Source: Gnetum montanum (taxonomy: Eukaryota > Streptophyta > Gnetopsida > Gnetales > Gnetaceae). From it: a stretch of DNA of 64,000 nt. This document shows, piece after piece, positions 21,324 to 33,690 of this stretch (position 1 is its first letter; each line of letters starts with the position of its first letter). Below the pieces are notes generated by a model. The model saw only the letters and a list, made by a program, of their open reading frames with translations, searched no databases and had not been told where the DNA came from. The stretch lies in the NCBI GenBank assembly GCA_015680685.1, contig MNCI01035277.1, positions 80,462 to 144,461 of the forward strand, in the 5' to 3' direction. The position numbers were made by a program, and so were the translations under genes.

Positions 21324-21810
21324 AAAGAGCATCCATTTCACCCCCATTGGTACTTGGTCAATTTGTAGAGTCTATCTTCATTTTTTATGAAAATGTAGCA
21401 TCTATCCAAAAGATCCTATGGGTCTTTGAATGTAATAAAGCTTCAATTTCATATCATTTTTTTATTTAACATTCTAGAATGTAAATGAGGTTGTCCGAAA
21501 TATATATTAGATGATGAATGATTTTGTTTTTTTTAACTTGGTCATTATAGAATCAAGACATTTTTTTATCTTTAAAGAAAACACAAGTGTTATTCAATTA
21601 ACTTTGAACTTGTCATTGAAGTACCTCTAGTTATAAGATCAAAAGTTTAGTTATGTATACAACTTGCAATTTAGCTAATAAGTTCATTCAACATTAGAAA
21701 AGTACCAAGGCATTGGAAATGGAAAAGGAGATGAACCAAGGCTTTTAAAACAAATTTTAAATAAGAAATTAAACATAATTCACTAGAAAATAGCATCAAG
21801 AGAGCATGCA

Positions 21811-21970
21811 TATCATCATCATCATCATCCTATCCTTTTCTAAATAAAATGAGGTCAACTACATGAGTACTTCTTTTCCATTCACTTCTATGAAGAGCTA
21901 GATCTTTATTTATTTGTAGTTTCTTCAAATCATCTTCGATTGTTTTTCTCCCATATCTTCTTTGGTCTAG
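21811..21970 (-). mobile_element. RTE-like LINE, C-terminal fragment
   Basis: On the minus strand the frame reads RRYGRKTIEDDLKKLQ, then LALHRSEWKRSTHVVDL and a stop at 21832-21830. This fits the C-terminal pattern of plant RTE-type LINEs (W..TI..DL..L....AL.R..W...I.V.D). A (GAT)n tail (21811-21829) follows the stop directly, as expected for a short 3' tail. The upstream catalytic domains are gone. Confidence 0.5.
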
Positions 21971-22489
21971 CCCATAGTAGCTGAGCCCTATGACTGCTTG
22001 GAGTCTCATTTGGAAATGCCTTAGTATCTAAAAAATCTAAAGAACTACTTAGCTCTAAGATTTGATAAGGTTTAACAACAACCAGCTACCAACTTGATGC
22101 TAATCCTCCTCCTTTCATATCTAGGCTTGGGACTAGTATTGGTAGAGTTTATAATGATTCACCTACTATAATTATCAACCTACATCAATAGCCTAAATCA
22201 TCCTACAATCTTCAAAGTAGTGATTAATTTTATTAATAATAAAAATTAAAATCAATGCATAACCAATCAAAGGTAGCATTCATTAATTGAGCCTACACTT
22301 CTAACTCTTCAAGCTTTTCAAAAACCTAACTGCATAGCCTTTGTTTTTTTGGAAAGAACCTAATCTCCATATTTTAAGTAACAAATTATATTAACACAAT
22401 GCAACAATTAGAATAAAATAGAATGTCAAGAGATTATTATTATGGAGAGAATTAGAAAGAGAGTATAAGAAATGATTCTAGAAGATTTG

Positions 22490-22700
22490 TGTAGAGGTTA
22501 AATTTCTTAGAGTCATCATTGGTCTACATTTATTTAAGCATTGAACTTAAATAGCTCTCATTATAGTTTTTTGATGATGTAGATGAGCAATTGACATTTT
22601 AAGCATCTTCTTCTAGTTATTATTTGTGCCTTCCAACTCAAAGAACATTTAAGGCAAAAGAAAAAGAGGAAGAAATATTTTCTTTAATAGCTCCAAAATC
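22490..22700 (-). repeat. Dispersed repeat G, fragment 1
   Basis: Its reverse complement aligns with 60070-60350, including AAGAAGATGCTTAAAAT, CAATTGCTCATCTAC and TTTAACCTCTACACAA. No coding sequence is seen. Confidence 0.75.
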
Positions 22701-23333
22701 TTCTAATAAGTAAATTTTGATTGGTTTTCATATCCTTTTCTAAATTGATATTGCATTAGACATTTTTCAATTAATAATTATAAAAAAGGCTAAACTTTGA
22801 TGGCATTTTTACTTAAAGTATAATTTACAGTTTTGACTACTAGCTTTAATCTTTAAGTTATTAGTTGCTATCTTTTGTATGATCTTTTGATATATGTTTA
22901 GGTTGGCCATGATAAGCTTTATCATAAGTTTTATTTTTAAATTTCTTTTTGAACTAAAAGTTAATAAGAACATACATAAAGACATAAATCCTTGTTTTAT
23001 TTAGTCCTTCACAAATCCTTTATAAAATATATGATTGCTTCACACTTTTCTTTTCTCTTGGATTCATGAAGGGATTTTCTCTCTTTCTTAAAAAATTATA
23101 ATGAACATTTCACTTCTCAACTTGATGCATCATTAGCTTTCTATTTTACAATTTGCACTCATATTCTAAAGCTCTTACATAGAGGCTTCTTTTTTCTTTA
23201 GATGTCACAACTTAAAATTAACCATAGATAAATTTATAAATTTTCTTAATGGGTATGAATTAATTACTTATTGTTGTACGCACTTTTTTAACTTGTTATG
23301 ACCAAGAAAAATGTGGTTTTAAAATTGTTGTAT

Positions 23334-23338
23334 TCATT
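23334..23338 (+). repeat. B2 target-site duplication, left copy
   Basis: TCATT precedes the 5' LTR; CCATT follows the 3' LTR at 32435-32439. Five bases with one mismatch, the usual length for gypsy elements. Confidence 0.6.
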
Positions 23339-24136
23339 TGATGAATTGTGGTTTGCCAAGCCCCGAGATTAGGTACACAATACCGCGGCCTAGTTACGAT
23401 ATTGTATATGCAATATCATGATTCTTGTATTAGCCTATAAATACAACACTCAGGCGCACAGTGAGGGCATCATTGGAATGTTAGAAGTTCTTTTCTTTTA
23501 GTAGTTTAGTTTTTAGTTTCTTTCTTCCAAGCTAGTTATTCCCAATGCATGCTCGTAGTGTGATGTTTGTAATTGTATGACACCTTTGTTTGAGTGTGAC
23601 GTACTTGGACACATGCATGACTGGCAATAAAGATTGAGATTACTTTCATCATTGCAGCATTCACATAGATTAATTTCATTGTTTTAATTATTTAATGCCT
23701 TCTTTAGTTAATACTTAATTTATTGTTATTTTCTTTTCCTGTCATTATGCAGAATGTGTACACCTTAATCACAAGTGTTTAAGTGCAAATACTTGACATG
23801 CCTAGTAGTAATCCCACGAAGTCCAAGATGTGTACAGATGGTTAAGGATGGATACCATTGCCATAGGCTAATTTATGTTTTTCTTCCATTATTAGTTTAA
23901 TCTATTTATCTTTTCTATCATTAGGAGTATCATAGAATTAGGAAAACATCATATGCATCACTCTGGACTAAACCATACATGCAAAGCTACTACTAGTCCA
24001 AGTGGAAAGATAGTGAACTATGATCAACATATAACTGTCTAAGTGCCACAATTAGTCCACCCACGGAGTTCAAAAAAATCATGTATGCACACTCATATTT
24101 GTATGGTTGAGCATAGGGGTACCTTGCCACTCATCA
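23339..24136 (+). repeat. B2 5' LTR, 798 bp
   Basis: Runs from TGATGAATTGTGG to CCACTCATCA. TATA box CTATAAATA at 23435-23443. The palindrome array (about 23366-23428) is decayed: GATATT, AATATC and CCGCGG remain. GGCAATAAAGATTG near 23620 is the likely polyadenylation signal. Confidence 0.87.
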
Positions 24137-24137
24137 T

Positions 24138-24155
24138 TGGCACCATTGTTGAGGA
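24138..24155 (+). other. B2 primer-binding site
   Basis: TGGCACCATTGTTGAGGA matches the tRNA-Asp expectation at 13 of 18, and all differences are transitions. Confidence 0.65.
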
Positions 24156-24261
24156 TGGTGCTAGTTATCTAGATTAGTTATATTACACAAGATCCTTGTA
24201 ATAAGTTATTAATGATATATCTTTCGAGAAGTATTCAAACACACACCATGAATCAACAACA

Positions 24262-26751
24262 ATGTCTCACTCACATGGAAATGATTATGAGCCACCTAGT
24301 GCACTTATTCATTGGAGAACTAATGAATTATACAATGAAGAAGATTAGAGTGATCCACCTTATGAAGGGGTTTTTCATGACAATGGACATCCTAATGACA
24401 CTCAAAGACTACATTTACCTAAGGTAGATAATCTTGAAGAAGATGACATCAGTCCTAAACTAGGGGAGGCCTCAAGGCCTAGGACCTCCTCGATGCTTAG
24501 AAACGATAAATCATAAGACCTTGAGGAACATTATAGAAGCCATGGCTATCCTACCAATTCCTCCTTTTCATCTTCCTCCTCAACTTCAATGTCTAGTTCT
24601 AACGAAGATGAACATAGGTATAGAGATAGAGCTTCACAAAAGGGTCAGAATAAAAGCAAAAATCGAACCTACAGACACACTCAAGGTCCTCAACATGAAC
24701 ACAAGCCCCATCATCTTCATCAATAAAATAGATATTTTAATCACAAATTTTTTGATAATGATAAACCCTTGTTAGTCCCTAAAATCCTAATGCACATCAC
24801 AGAGGCCATTAAGATATCTCATAGGCATCACAAGAAGAGTCGACTACCTAAGCTTGACTTGAATAATATTCCAAAATTTGTAGGAGGCTATGATTCATAT
24901 CTACAACATCATTTACAGGCCTTCCATGATGCTTGTGTGCTCAACAATGTGGATAGTAAATGGAAAAATCTTAAGCTCTTTCCTAGGACACTAATTAATA
25001 AAGCTAAAGTGTGGTATAAATCATTGGAACCAAATTCGATCAAACGATGGTCAACCATGTTAGAACTTTTTACTAAAAGATACTAGACCTATGCGCAAGT
25101 TTCTACCTTGAGGAGACAAATCCAAGGATGGAAACAAGAACAATAGAAACCCTTGGACATGGCCTTAGATAGATACTATGCCTTACTAAATAAATGTCTA
25201 GGTCATATGTTCTCTAAGAAAGAGCAAACACTCCACATTGTAGATGGGCTTAGTAATGAAATAAGGGTGAACCTTGGAAAGTATGCCCGAGGATAACTAT
25301 ATAAGCTCCAAGGCCACTAGGTTAAAGAACTAATAGAGTGTCTAGCAAAAGAAGAGAGAGAATTATCTAAATGGGAGAGTGCCGAAGCATTTAAGCAAGA
25401 CCCAACTCTAGAAACAAAAAGGGTCCAAAGCCATAATGAAGAGGAAACAACCAAGTCTGAAAGGGTGATACAGTCCCAACCTTTGCCAATATAGAAATTG
25501 ATAGATGAAATTGAAGCAAAGCATAACAAGATGACAGTATGGACAACTAAATAAAGTGTGAATTTAGAAGCTACTATTGGGGAAATGATCATCTAAGATA
25601 AACTTGGTAGTTAAAACAAGCAGAGGGCACAAAAGTTAAAAATAATTAAGAACACTGTTTGGCAGCTAGGGAGAATGACTAAGGGTAATAAGGCCAAAGG
25701 CTCAACTAAAAATAATGAGGATGGATGTGATGTCTATTTATATGACCATCCAAAGGGCGATTGCCCGATCTTGTCTCATCTATGAGCAATGGGTAGGGAA
25801 GATGCACCCAAAATTCATACAAAGGTATCAGTTGAGGTGCATCCTTGTTCCACAAGGTAATTATGGACAAACCCATGACCCATTACACTATCCTGAGGGG
25901 AGCTATTACTAACCTCAACACTTTGCTCCACCATAGTGGCAAAACTCATAGGCATGGGGAAGATCACCATCTAGCCAACCACATCCTCCCTATCTACCAA
26001 AACCAAACATCCACTATGTTCAACATCATGTTTCTCCAACCATTTTTGAATCCTCTACTTTCAATTGCCGTTATTACTCTCCTGAGTACCATCGACCCAT
26101 GTCTGCTCCTAAGGGATCACTACCTAATAATTCTCACACTTCTCCTCACCCTTAGTATTCTCATCCTTTACCTCCTTCTACACCACCATTAGATGTATCA
26201 AATGGTTTTGCACCACTGTGCCAACCAAAGGATGTAACCTGTGCTATTACTATTAATGAAAGTAGGTTCCCCCATACCGTTGGAAGCATCCCTTCTTTAG
26301 GCATGATTGTAAGAAGAAGAATCACACTTCTGAACCTACTTCACCTTCTAAACTAGACCAAGGAAAACCTGGTGCCACACCTTCCTTAGCTCCATCAATA
26401 GCCCCCGTCACTATATCTAGGTCTCCACCTAACACTCCAACATCCACACAATCCAATGAATTTACCAATGTGAAGGGACACATAGATCTATGCATACTTC
26501 CATATAGTCAAGGGTGCCATAGTGGGTTAAATGTCCCTCTTCATGTACACACACCATCTAACTTACCCCACTATGCTTTCTATAATTAGGTGTGTGACCA
26601 ATGATTTCTCTACCCAGCCACCATACCACCTATAGACACCTAGTGGCTAGGGCATGATGGGCCCCTAACATTTCATATATGCATGGATCCTATTCATCTA
26701 CTTATTAATCCTAGCCACGACCAAATGTTTAGTCATGGGGCTCACCTTTGA
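24262..26751 (+). pseudogene. gag: B2 gag (broken), about 830 codons
   Basis: The ATG at 24262 (MSHSHGNDYEPPS) and the end at 26749-26751 lie in the same frame; a two-base loss near 25785 shifts the middle. Order: acidic N-terminus; Ser-rich run (24555-24600); Arg/His/Lys-rich run; capsid core (24830-25086: FVGGYDSY, AFHDACVLNN, LFPRTL, WSTMLELFTKRY); GCDVYLYDHPKGDCPILSH near 25727; Tyr/Pro/Gln-rich tail; RHDCKKKNH near 26300; Pro/Thr-rich end. Stops such as YTKRY* and LRRQIQGWKQEQ* sit at former CAA, CAG or TGG codons. No protease follows. Confidence 0.83.
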
Positions 26752-27749
26752 TTCTAATTTCTAGGATTCTTGAGTGTTATTTTATCTTTTTTTTATGATT
26801 TTTTTTCGTTTCTCTATTACTTTTATTTCTATTTCTTTTACTTTTTCTAATTATTATTTTTAATTTTTTGTTGCAATCTCAACCATGAATAAGTTGATCA
26901 TGTTGCCCATTCAAGTGAGGTTTTTCTCTATGTCACCTAGTCATAAGGAACTGATTATTCAGATATTGAGACCATGACTTCCACCCACCTATTCGATTAA
27001 TAAGAGGTTTGTGCTCTAGTCACAATGGTTATCTTTTTCATAATTCATCTACAAATAATTTGATAATCATTGTGTCTGGAAAGATGAGTGAAGGACCAAG
27101 GTGGAATGACAAGGGTGTGACATCAAGGGGATTCATCGATTCTCTTTGGCTACTTCTATATGTATAATTGTGTTGTCAAGGTTGTAACTATATCCTTGTA
27201 GATCTAATGAAAAATAGAAGTAAGAGCAACTTAAATGACACTAAATAAGCTTCCGTGGGTCCTGCTAGAAAGACATGTACCCATGCCTGAAAGTAGGTGA
27301 CTTCATAGAGCCAAAAAAAAGGAAAACAAGAAGGAAAAAAAGAAAGTGAGTCATTGTGATACTCCCCTCCTACTCCTCCCATGAACAAAATGCCAAGTGA
27401 TGTTACTCCTTACAAATTTGGTATGATTATGGTTGTTTGTTCATGGGATGAAGCAATGCAGTGTGACTGCAATGTGGTGTGGACTTGTTCTAAAACTTGG
27501 AAAGCTAGACACATGGTTATTTAACCACTAATTACACATAAGATTCCATTATGGCCATCATTAGAAACCTCATGTCCTGATTTTTGTCATCCCTTCTACG
27601 TCCATCCCATCTCGTTGTCTGAGTGTTCATAACTTATGACTAGTGTAATGTAGCATTATTATCTCAACTCGGTGGTTTTAACATGTGCGCCTTGTTCATA
27701 GGTATATGTTGCATTCAACTTCTCTAATGTTGAACATTAGAGGTGTGGT

Positions 27750-27797
27750 TCCATAAGGACATCATAAGCCAGAGCCTGCTTTGGGGAGGACCCACTT
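27750..27797 (+). other. Conserved noncoding block, B2 copy
   Basis: AAGGACATCATAAGCCAGAG then CCTGCTTTGGGGAGGACCCA, aligned with the B1 and A1 copies. Confidence 0.55.
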
Positions 27798-28093
27798 TTG
27801 TAACTTGTCCCTATTGCACATGATGCATTATTTTACACCCTTCGACTACTTACATAAGTGAACTATCCTTTCCATTATCATTTTAATCAATCGTTCCTCA
27901 ACAAGTACTATACACCCTTCGTCCTAGCCCCCTTTCACAAATTTTCATATATGATTCCACCATGACATACTTCTGGTGCCTCAAAATTAATTTTCTAAAT
28001 ACTTCAAAGCTTCCAATTTAATCTCCAATCCTTCATTACATATCAAAAATGTATTATTCCCACTTAGTCCTTGCATTCAATGCTTTTTGGTGG

Positions 28094-28156
28094 GGACACA
28101 ATACCAGGTACTCAATATCGAGTACGTGATATCGTGTCTTCCCTACCTATATATAC
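28094..28156 (+). promoter_or_regulatory. B2 internal GATATC array plus TATA box
   Basis: ACAATACC, TCAATATCGAGTACGTGATA and TCGTG, then CTATATATAC near 28147. The ORF2 ATG is about 540 bases downstream. It is the same layout as B1 9966-10045, and B2 keeps CpG at sites that B1 has lost and the reverse. Confidence 0.5.
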
Positions 28157-28686
28157 TAACAACCCTACCTACTTCAAGTTCATTTCTTTCATTTGACATT
28201 AGGGGAGTTTTTGAAATTTTCCTTTATGACTTAGAGCTTTACATCTCCATCTTCCACATGCAATATCTTGCTCCCTAACATTTCGATTTCAATTCTGTTT
28301 AATCCTAGTTGAACCTAGAGTGTTCTACTTAGTCGTGGGCGAGTGCTGTAGTGGAAAGTGCACATATGTTTTTTTGTGGGAAGCATGCATACTTTTTTTT
28401 GAAATTTTCCAATTTTCGAAGGATATCATAGGGATAAGAAATTGAATGTTTACCAAAGAAACCTTCTATCTTTAAATTCCAAGCTAATTTTTGTCAATCA
28501 CCCAGGCCACCGAAATGATTGTAAGGTCAACAATAACACCTTTTAGATCCACTTCTCAAAAATATTTCTAACTCTAAAAATCACACTATCAAATTATGGA
28601 TTGTTAATTAAGGAAATGAGTAAGGTATGAATTGATAAAAATTTCTCTACACAACCTTAGTAACAATGATTTTTGTGTGATTACAG

Positions 28687-31462
28687 ATGGCCCCAAAAAG
28701 ATGAGATCAACCAAGACCTTATCAAGGAGCAATTAAATGCCTGAGAGGAGGCAAAGGCCAAGAACCTCATGCAGAACATATAGAGTAGGAGGCTTACTCA
28801 TTCAGCATTCATTAGGAAACCTTTGTGATAGTACAATTTGACTATGTAGAAGGTGGCGAAGTTAGAGCCCTAGAACTAGGGCAACATTTTATGCTATCCC
28901 TAAAATGTCTCCAAGCCATTTGGGAGAAGTCCACCTTTGCCGTTATGATCATGGAGCTCAATTTCAAGCCTTTCACTAAGTTTTCCCCTGAACCAATGAA
29001 GGCTCAATTTAAGGTGTCTCCACTATGGCCTATTCTCTCAAAAAGTGATGATTGGTACTTGGGTGAAACATAGCAATTCTGGCATGGTAAGGAGAAAGGC
29101 ACCATTTCCAATATAGGTGGTGTTTCCATTGATTTTTCTACAAAGGCCATTGCAGAGGTCCTAAATCTTTCAAACATAGGACCAAAAGTTGCTCATTTGT
29201 CCACTCACTCAGACGCATATGCACAACAATTATGGTTGAAATAGGCTTACGATAGAGAGAATAAAGTTTATGGAGAATTGACCCTAGAAAAGAGGATCTA
29301 TTTTACGATTGACACTTATCACATTTTCCTCATCAAAGGTTTAAATAGATTATCTACTTATGTGGCGTAGAGCAGTGTGATTTTGATGGAAAAATTTAAT
29401 GTGAATCTGCCCCATTTATATCTTATGGAAATATTAAAGCGATTTGAAGAAAGAAAGACAAGGTAGCTTACCTTGCCCTTCCCTTATCTCATTAGGAAGC
29501 TATGCATACATGCTGGAATCTTGGGCTATACGAATGATGTTCTTAGAAAAGCCCAAAATGCTTCATGTGCTGAACTACTCAAACCATCGGTGCCAAGGAT
29601 AGAACTTGGTAAGCAATTAGAGCAAGAGGAAGAGAAAATGGTTGGGACCACTACACCTCAAATGGTAGGACCTAGCCAACTATAGGAAGTAGGGTCCATT
29701 ACACAACCCATAAGCCAGTAAGTCCAACAATTGCCACCACCGCAACAAGACTATTAACTATCCATCAGTCACCTCCGAATAATCATTGAGATGGTTAGTT
29801 GGGAAAGTCATGATGTCGAAAATCTATTCAGGGTCATTGATGATGTCGTATAGCCCACTATTTTGGCTAACCATACAAGTGGACATATTTCATTAATTTT
29901 AGGAGGAAAGTCCTAGTGGTCTAAGTAGATCTCTGGGAATGCTGCATCCTTCTAGGTTAGATTAGAAATTGGTGAAGGTGCCATGGTTGTGGTCATGTAG
30001 CACCATGATGTGGCAGGCGCAATAGAGGTGGTTGTAGATCACATCAAAGAATCATTTAATGTCCCTGTTGTACTACCAACAGATTTCATAGGAGCACATG
30101 ATGCTCAAGTTTTGGCTAGTCCCTCAATGACTCTTATGGAACATGGGATGTTTTGGATCACTTGCTGCAAGCAAGACAAGTTATGAAGTCCTTTTTTTAT
30201 ATCCCCTAAGATGACACAGCAACATAATTAGACCTCATTTCCATGAAAGAAAAATTGGTCATAGTTGAAGTTAGGGTTGAGCACGTAGAAGCAAAGTTGC
30301 AAAGATTGCAAGAAAATCTCGTCACCCTACAAGATAAATGAAGGATCTTTCCCAATTTATCATAGCTGATCAATTAGACATTTTCAAAACTAAGCAATTA
30401 AATAAATTGTTGGAAGGAAATAAAAACGTGCCAAGGAAGAAAGAATAGGATGATTGGGATGCTTCAAAGGTACAAGCTCAAACGTATCCACATGCTAAAG
30501 CTCTCAAGGCCTTACAAGAGGAGAATAAACTACTTGGTGCTAAAAATATTTGGTTGATAATAGTTGAGAAATAGAAGAATATTCTCAGAGAAATTTTTCA
30601 ACAAATGCAAAAAAAATTAGTTTATGTCAACCAAGATATGAATTGTTTGGCTAGGAAGAATAGAACCCTCTCCATGGAGGAGGTCCATGCCATCTATCAA
30701 AAGATAGCCATAGAAATAAGTGCATGGAAAAATGAGGCCAAGAAGCATAAGAAGTTAAAAGAATAATTTCATGATTAGGTGGGGATGTACAAGGAAATCA
30801 TCAAAAAGGAGATCCGTATGGCTAAGGCTCACATTAATTCTTTCAGTGCTCAACACACTGATTGGCAAGTTGTACTAGATAGTTATGCCTTTACCCACCA
30901 AGTAGAACTAAAAAGTCGAGACCTGTAAATTCAGGACGTAATAGAGTACATGGAGTTGGCAAATTTGTGATATGCCAACTTGGCCACGTTAATAGTAAGG
31001 TACTTGAGAACTAAGCTTGAGAAGTAGGTAACTACCACTTATGCTAAGTATGAGATAGAGTTTTCTGAGCATAAGAAAACATTGCAAAAATTAGAAGTTG
31101 CAAACTCTGAATTAGAAGTGGTTAAAGAAAGCTACCTCGACCAAAAAGATATAGCAACAAAATTGGTTCGATGACTAACAGAGTACTAGGAATTACAAGA
31201 CGAATCTAGAGCCTATGAGGAGGAATGATGACAATTTGTTGTGTGGCATGTTAAGGCAAAGCAGATGTTTTCATAACTGTCATGTTTGTGGGAGGTGCCA
31301 GCTCCATCAAACATTGGAACATCAACATGGACCATGCATGATCCTTGGATAGAAGAAGAGAAACTGTAGGTGTTTCTTACCCATCAACAATCTTAGAAGC
31401 TTACAGGGCTAGACAAAGGGAAAGCACCAATAGAGGAGCCACCACCTCCGAGAACCACATGA
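28687..31462 (+). pseudogene. B2 ORF2: domain resembling putative plant transposon protein, plus coiled coil (broken), about 925 codons
   Basis: ATGGCCCCAAAAAG follows GATTACAG directly. The first part stays in one frame to about 29690 with few stops: ELNFKPFTKFSPE, DDWYLGET, VSIDFSTKAIAEVLN, YHIFLIKGLNRL, LMEKFNVNLPHLYLMEIL, LTLPFPYLIRKLCIHAGI. The last motif is the best match to the putative plant transposon protein family. After small indels the frame resumes: a coiled coil (about 30300-31200), then IEEEK and LDKGKAPIEEPPPPRTT, TGA at 31460-31462. The polypurine tract follows 165 bases later. Compared with B1, stops differ in position, so both copies inherited an open frame and decayed separately. 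Role unknown. Confidence 0.72.
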
Positions 31463-31625
31463 GTTCCACCATTTTGAATTTTATATTTTGTGTTTTCTAT
31501 CTAAGTTTTGTGTTCCCATACTACAACATGGTTAGTCAATAGTAGTCAATAATCTCATACCTTCATAATGTTTTGTAAGGGGCTTGTTTCTCATTGTATT
31601 AACTTGAGGATGATTTTTTATTTAG

Positions 31626-31636
31626 TCAGTGCGATA
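31626..31636 (+). other. B2 polypurine tract (decayed)
   Basis: TCAGTGCGATA stands where A1 has TCATGGGGGTA, directly before the LTR. Confidence 0.55.
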
Positions 31637-32434
31637 TGATGAATTGTGGTTTGCCAAGCCCTGACATATGGTACGCAATAACGTGGCTTAGATACTATAT
31701 TGTATATGTGATATCGTAATTCTTATGTTAGCCTATAAATACAACATTTAGGCACACATTGAGAGGATCACTGGAAGGTTAGGAGTTCTTTTCTTTTAGC
31801 AGTTTAGTTTTTAGTTTCTTTCTTCCAAGCTAGTTATTCCCAGTGCATGCCCATAGTGTGATATTTGTAATTGTACGACACCTTTGTTCAAGTTTGATGT
31901 ACTTGGACACGTGCATGACTAGCAATAAAGATTGAGATTACTTTCATCATTGCATCATTCAGTTAGATTAATTTCATTATTTTAATTATTTAATGCTTTC
32001 TTTAGTTAATAGTTGATTTATTGTTATTTACTTTTCCTGTCATTACACAGAATGTGTATGTCTTAACCATGAGCATTTAAGTGTGAATAATTCCACATCC
32101 AAGAGTAATCCCATGAAGTCCAAGAAGTGTACAAACGGTTAAGGATGGATATCATCACCATAAGCTAATTTAAGTTTTGCTTCCATTATTAGTTTAATTG
32201 ATTTATCTTTTCTATGATCAATAGTAACATAGAATTAGGACAACATCATATGCCTCACTCTAGACTAAACCATACATGACAAAGCTACTACTAGTCCAAG
32301 TGGGAAGACAGTGAACTACGATCAACATATAACTATCTAGGTGCCACAATTAGTTCATCTGTGGAGTTCAACCGGATCGTGCATACATGCTCATATTCGT
32401 ATGGTTGAGCGTAGTGGTATGTTGCTACTCATCA
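31637..32434 (+). repeat. B2 3' LTR, 798 bp
   Basis: TGATGAATTGTGG to CTACTCATCA; TATA box CTATAAATA at 31733-31741; GCAATAAAGATTG near 31923. Same length as the 5' LTR, with substitutions. Confidence 0.87.
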
Positions 32435-33589
32435 CCATTAAGGCCATCAAAATATCCCAGAATCATTATCATAAGTCATGATTCAAGCTTCCACCAACCC
32501 TCAGGAGACATTTCAGGTCACAATCTAGCATATGAGCACCAATTTTGGTAATTCCTAGCAAAATAAAAAAATTCTCTAAGTATGAAGGGGAAATGTGATG
32601 AAAGAATTAGTGTCATCTACCTTACTCAATTATCTAGCCTAATTTACAAGGCTCTCTTTTGACTACAACTTTTTCTAAGTACGACTAGCACATGCAATGT
32701 AAGTGCTTGTGTTTGCATCAATATCTGTGTCACCACATTACATCACGTCATCGACATACAACTTGCAAGTTTCTAAAAATGAACTTCCAGTTAATTGCAC
32801 TTGACTTCAAAATTAGATTGGAAAACATTAACCTTATAAATGCTAGCTTGAAACATCAATTCCAGGCCAAGGTTCTTGAGATTCAAAGCACTTTTTCAAA
32901 ATTTCAAGAGATTTAGAGCACTAGAATCTATGTCACTTATTAGAAACTTCCTCAAAATAGCCCCATTTAAACTCTAAATTAATCCTAGATGATGTCTATA
33001 GTTCCTCTACTCATACTTGTATCTACTAAAGCTCAAATTTCACAATCAAAACCCATAATTTAGTCATAAAGTGAGTTTATATTGTTAGTTTTATCTTTCA
33101 TTTGTTTCTCATTACCACTTGTAGTTTTGGCCCTTCATTGGAGGCAAACTTCATAGGGAACTTCATGACACTTACTCCCAAATCATTTCTCTTATTTATC
33201 ATTTATATTTTATTCTAAGTGATTGGATGCATAATTCCCATACTTAGTTTTTATTTATATCATTAAATATCATATATTCTATTACTTAGATTCATCATTT
33301 TTCATTCTTCCCCTATCATTTCTAGTTCATGTGTAATATGCTAAGCCCATACATGAATGGAGGTTTATTCCCCTTCATTTAATGATCATTGATGAATCAA
33401 GAGCTACATCGATTTGAAGACCATATAGGCCATGAATTAGATATGTAGTATCTAGTTCTTGGAGGTGTTCATGAAAGATTGTAAAAGAACAATTTTCTAG
33501 GAACACTCATGAATCCATATATTCTATATACCATACTTAATTTTCAAAGTAAATCATTTGAGAAATTTAGTACATCAAGTACAAAACCT

Positions 33590-33690
33590 TATAATCCAAT
33601 AAGCATATTTGAAAATATCATAAAGAATAAGTACTTAACAAAACCCATGAGTGTTACACCAACATCTTAAATACAAATCCTTTATGCATA
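33590..33690 (-). repeat. Dispersed repeat G, fragment 2
   Basis: Its reverse complement aligns with 59990-60080: CTTTATGCATAAAGGATTTG, GATGTTGGTGTAACACTCAT and TTTTGTTAAGTACT. Confidence 0.75.

Larger units (their letters stand above)
21324..23338. other. AT-rich DNA between E1 and B2
   Basis: E1 has no 3' LTR here. The stretch holds a LINE tail (21811-21970) and a dispersed repeat (22490-22700). For the remainder I see nothing beyond low-complexity A/T tracts. Confidence 0.6.
26752..28686 (+). other. B2 noncoding region between gag and ORF2
   Basis: Collinear with B1 8633-10550. Holds T-rich tracts, the conserved block (27750-27797), the internal array and TATA (28094-28156) and the splice-like site ending at 28686. 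No coding motif is visible in six frames. Confidence 0.7.
23339..32434 (+). mobile_element. B2: full-length gag plus ORF2 LTR retrotransposon, 9.1 kb
   Basis: Two LTRs of 798 bases each (23339-24136 and 31637-32434), a primer site, gag, the noncoding region with internal array, ORF2, polypurine tract, and a five-base target duplication with one mismatch. There is no protease, RT or integrase, so it must have relied on proteins from a relative such as D1. The LTRs show numerous differences, mostly transitions, and both genes carry stops: it is an old insertion. Confidence 0.88.

Noticed and set aside
31460-31542. Hydrophobic C-terminal segment (STILNFIFCVFYLSFVFP) that would make B2 ORF2 look membrane-anchored like an envelope protein
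   Set aside because: It is read in a different frame from the coiled coil and the DKGKAPIEEPPP tail, and lies after the TGA at 31460 in the main frame. The B1 equivalent is also beyond the stop.
32435-32540. Gag fragment right of the B2 3' LTR (IKAIKIS.NH)
   Set aside because: About ten residues resemble B gag, but the match stops at once. It could mean B2 inserted into another gag, but is too short to claim.
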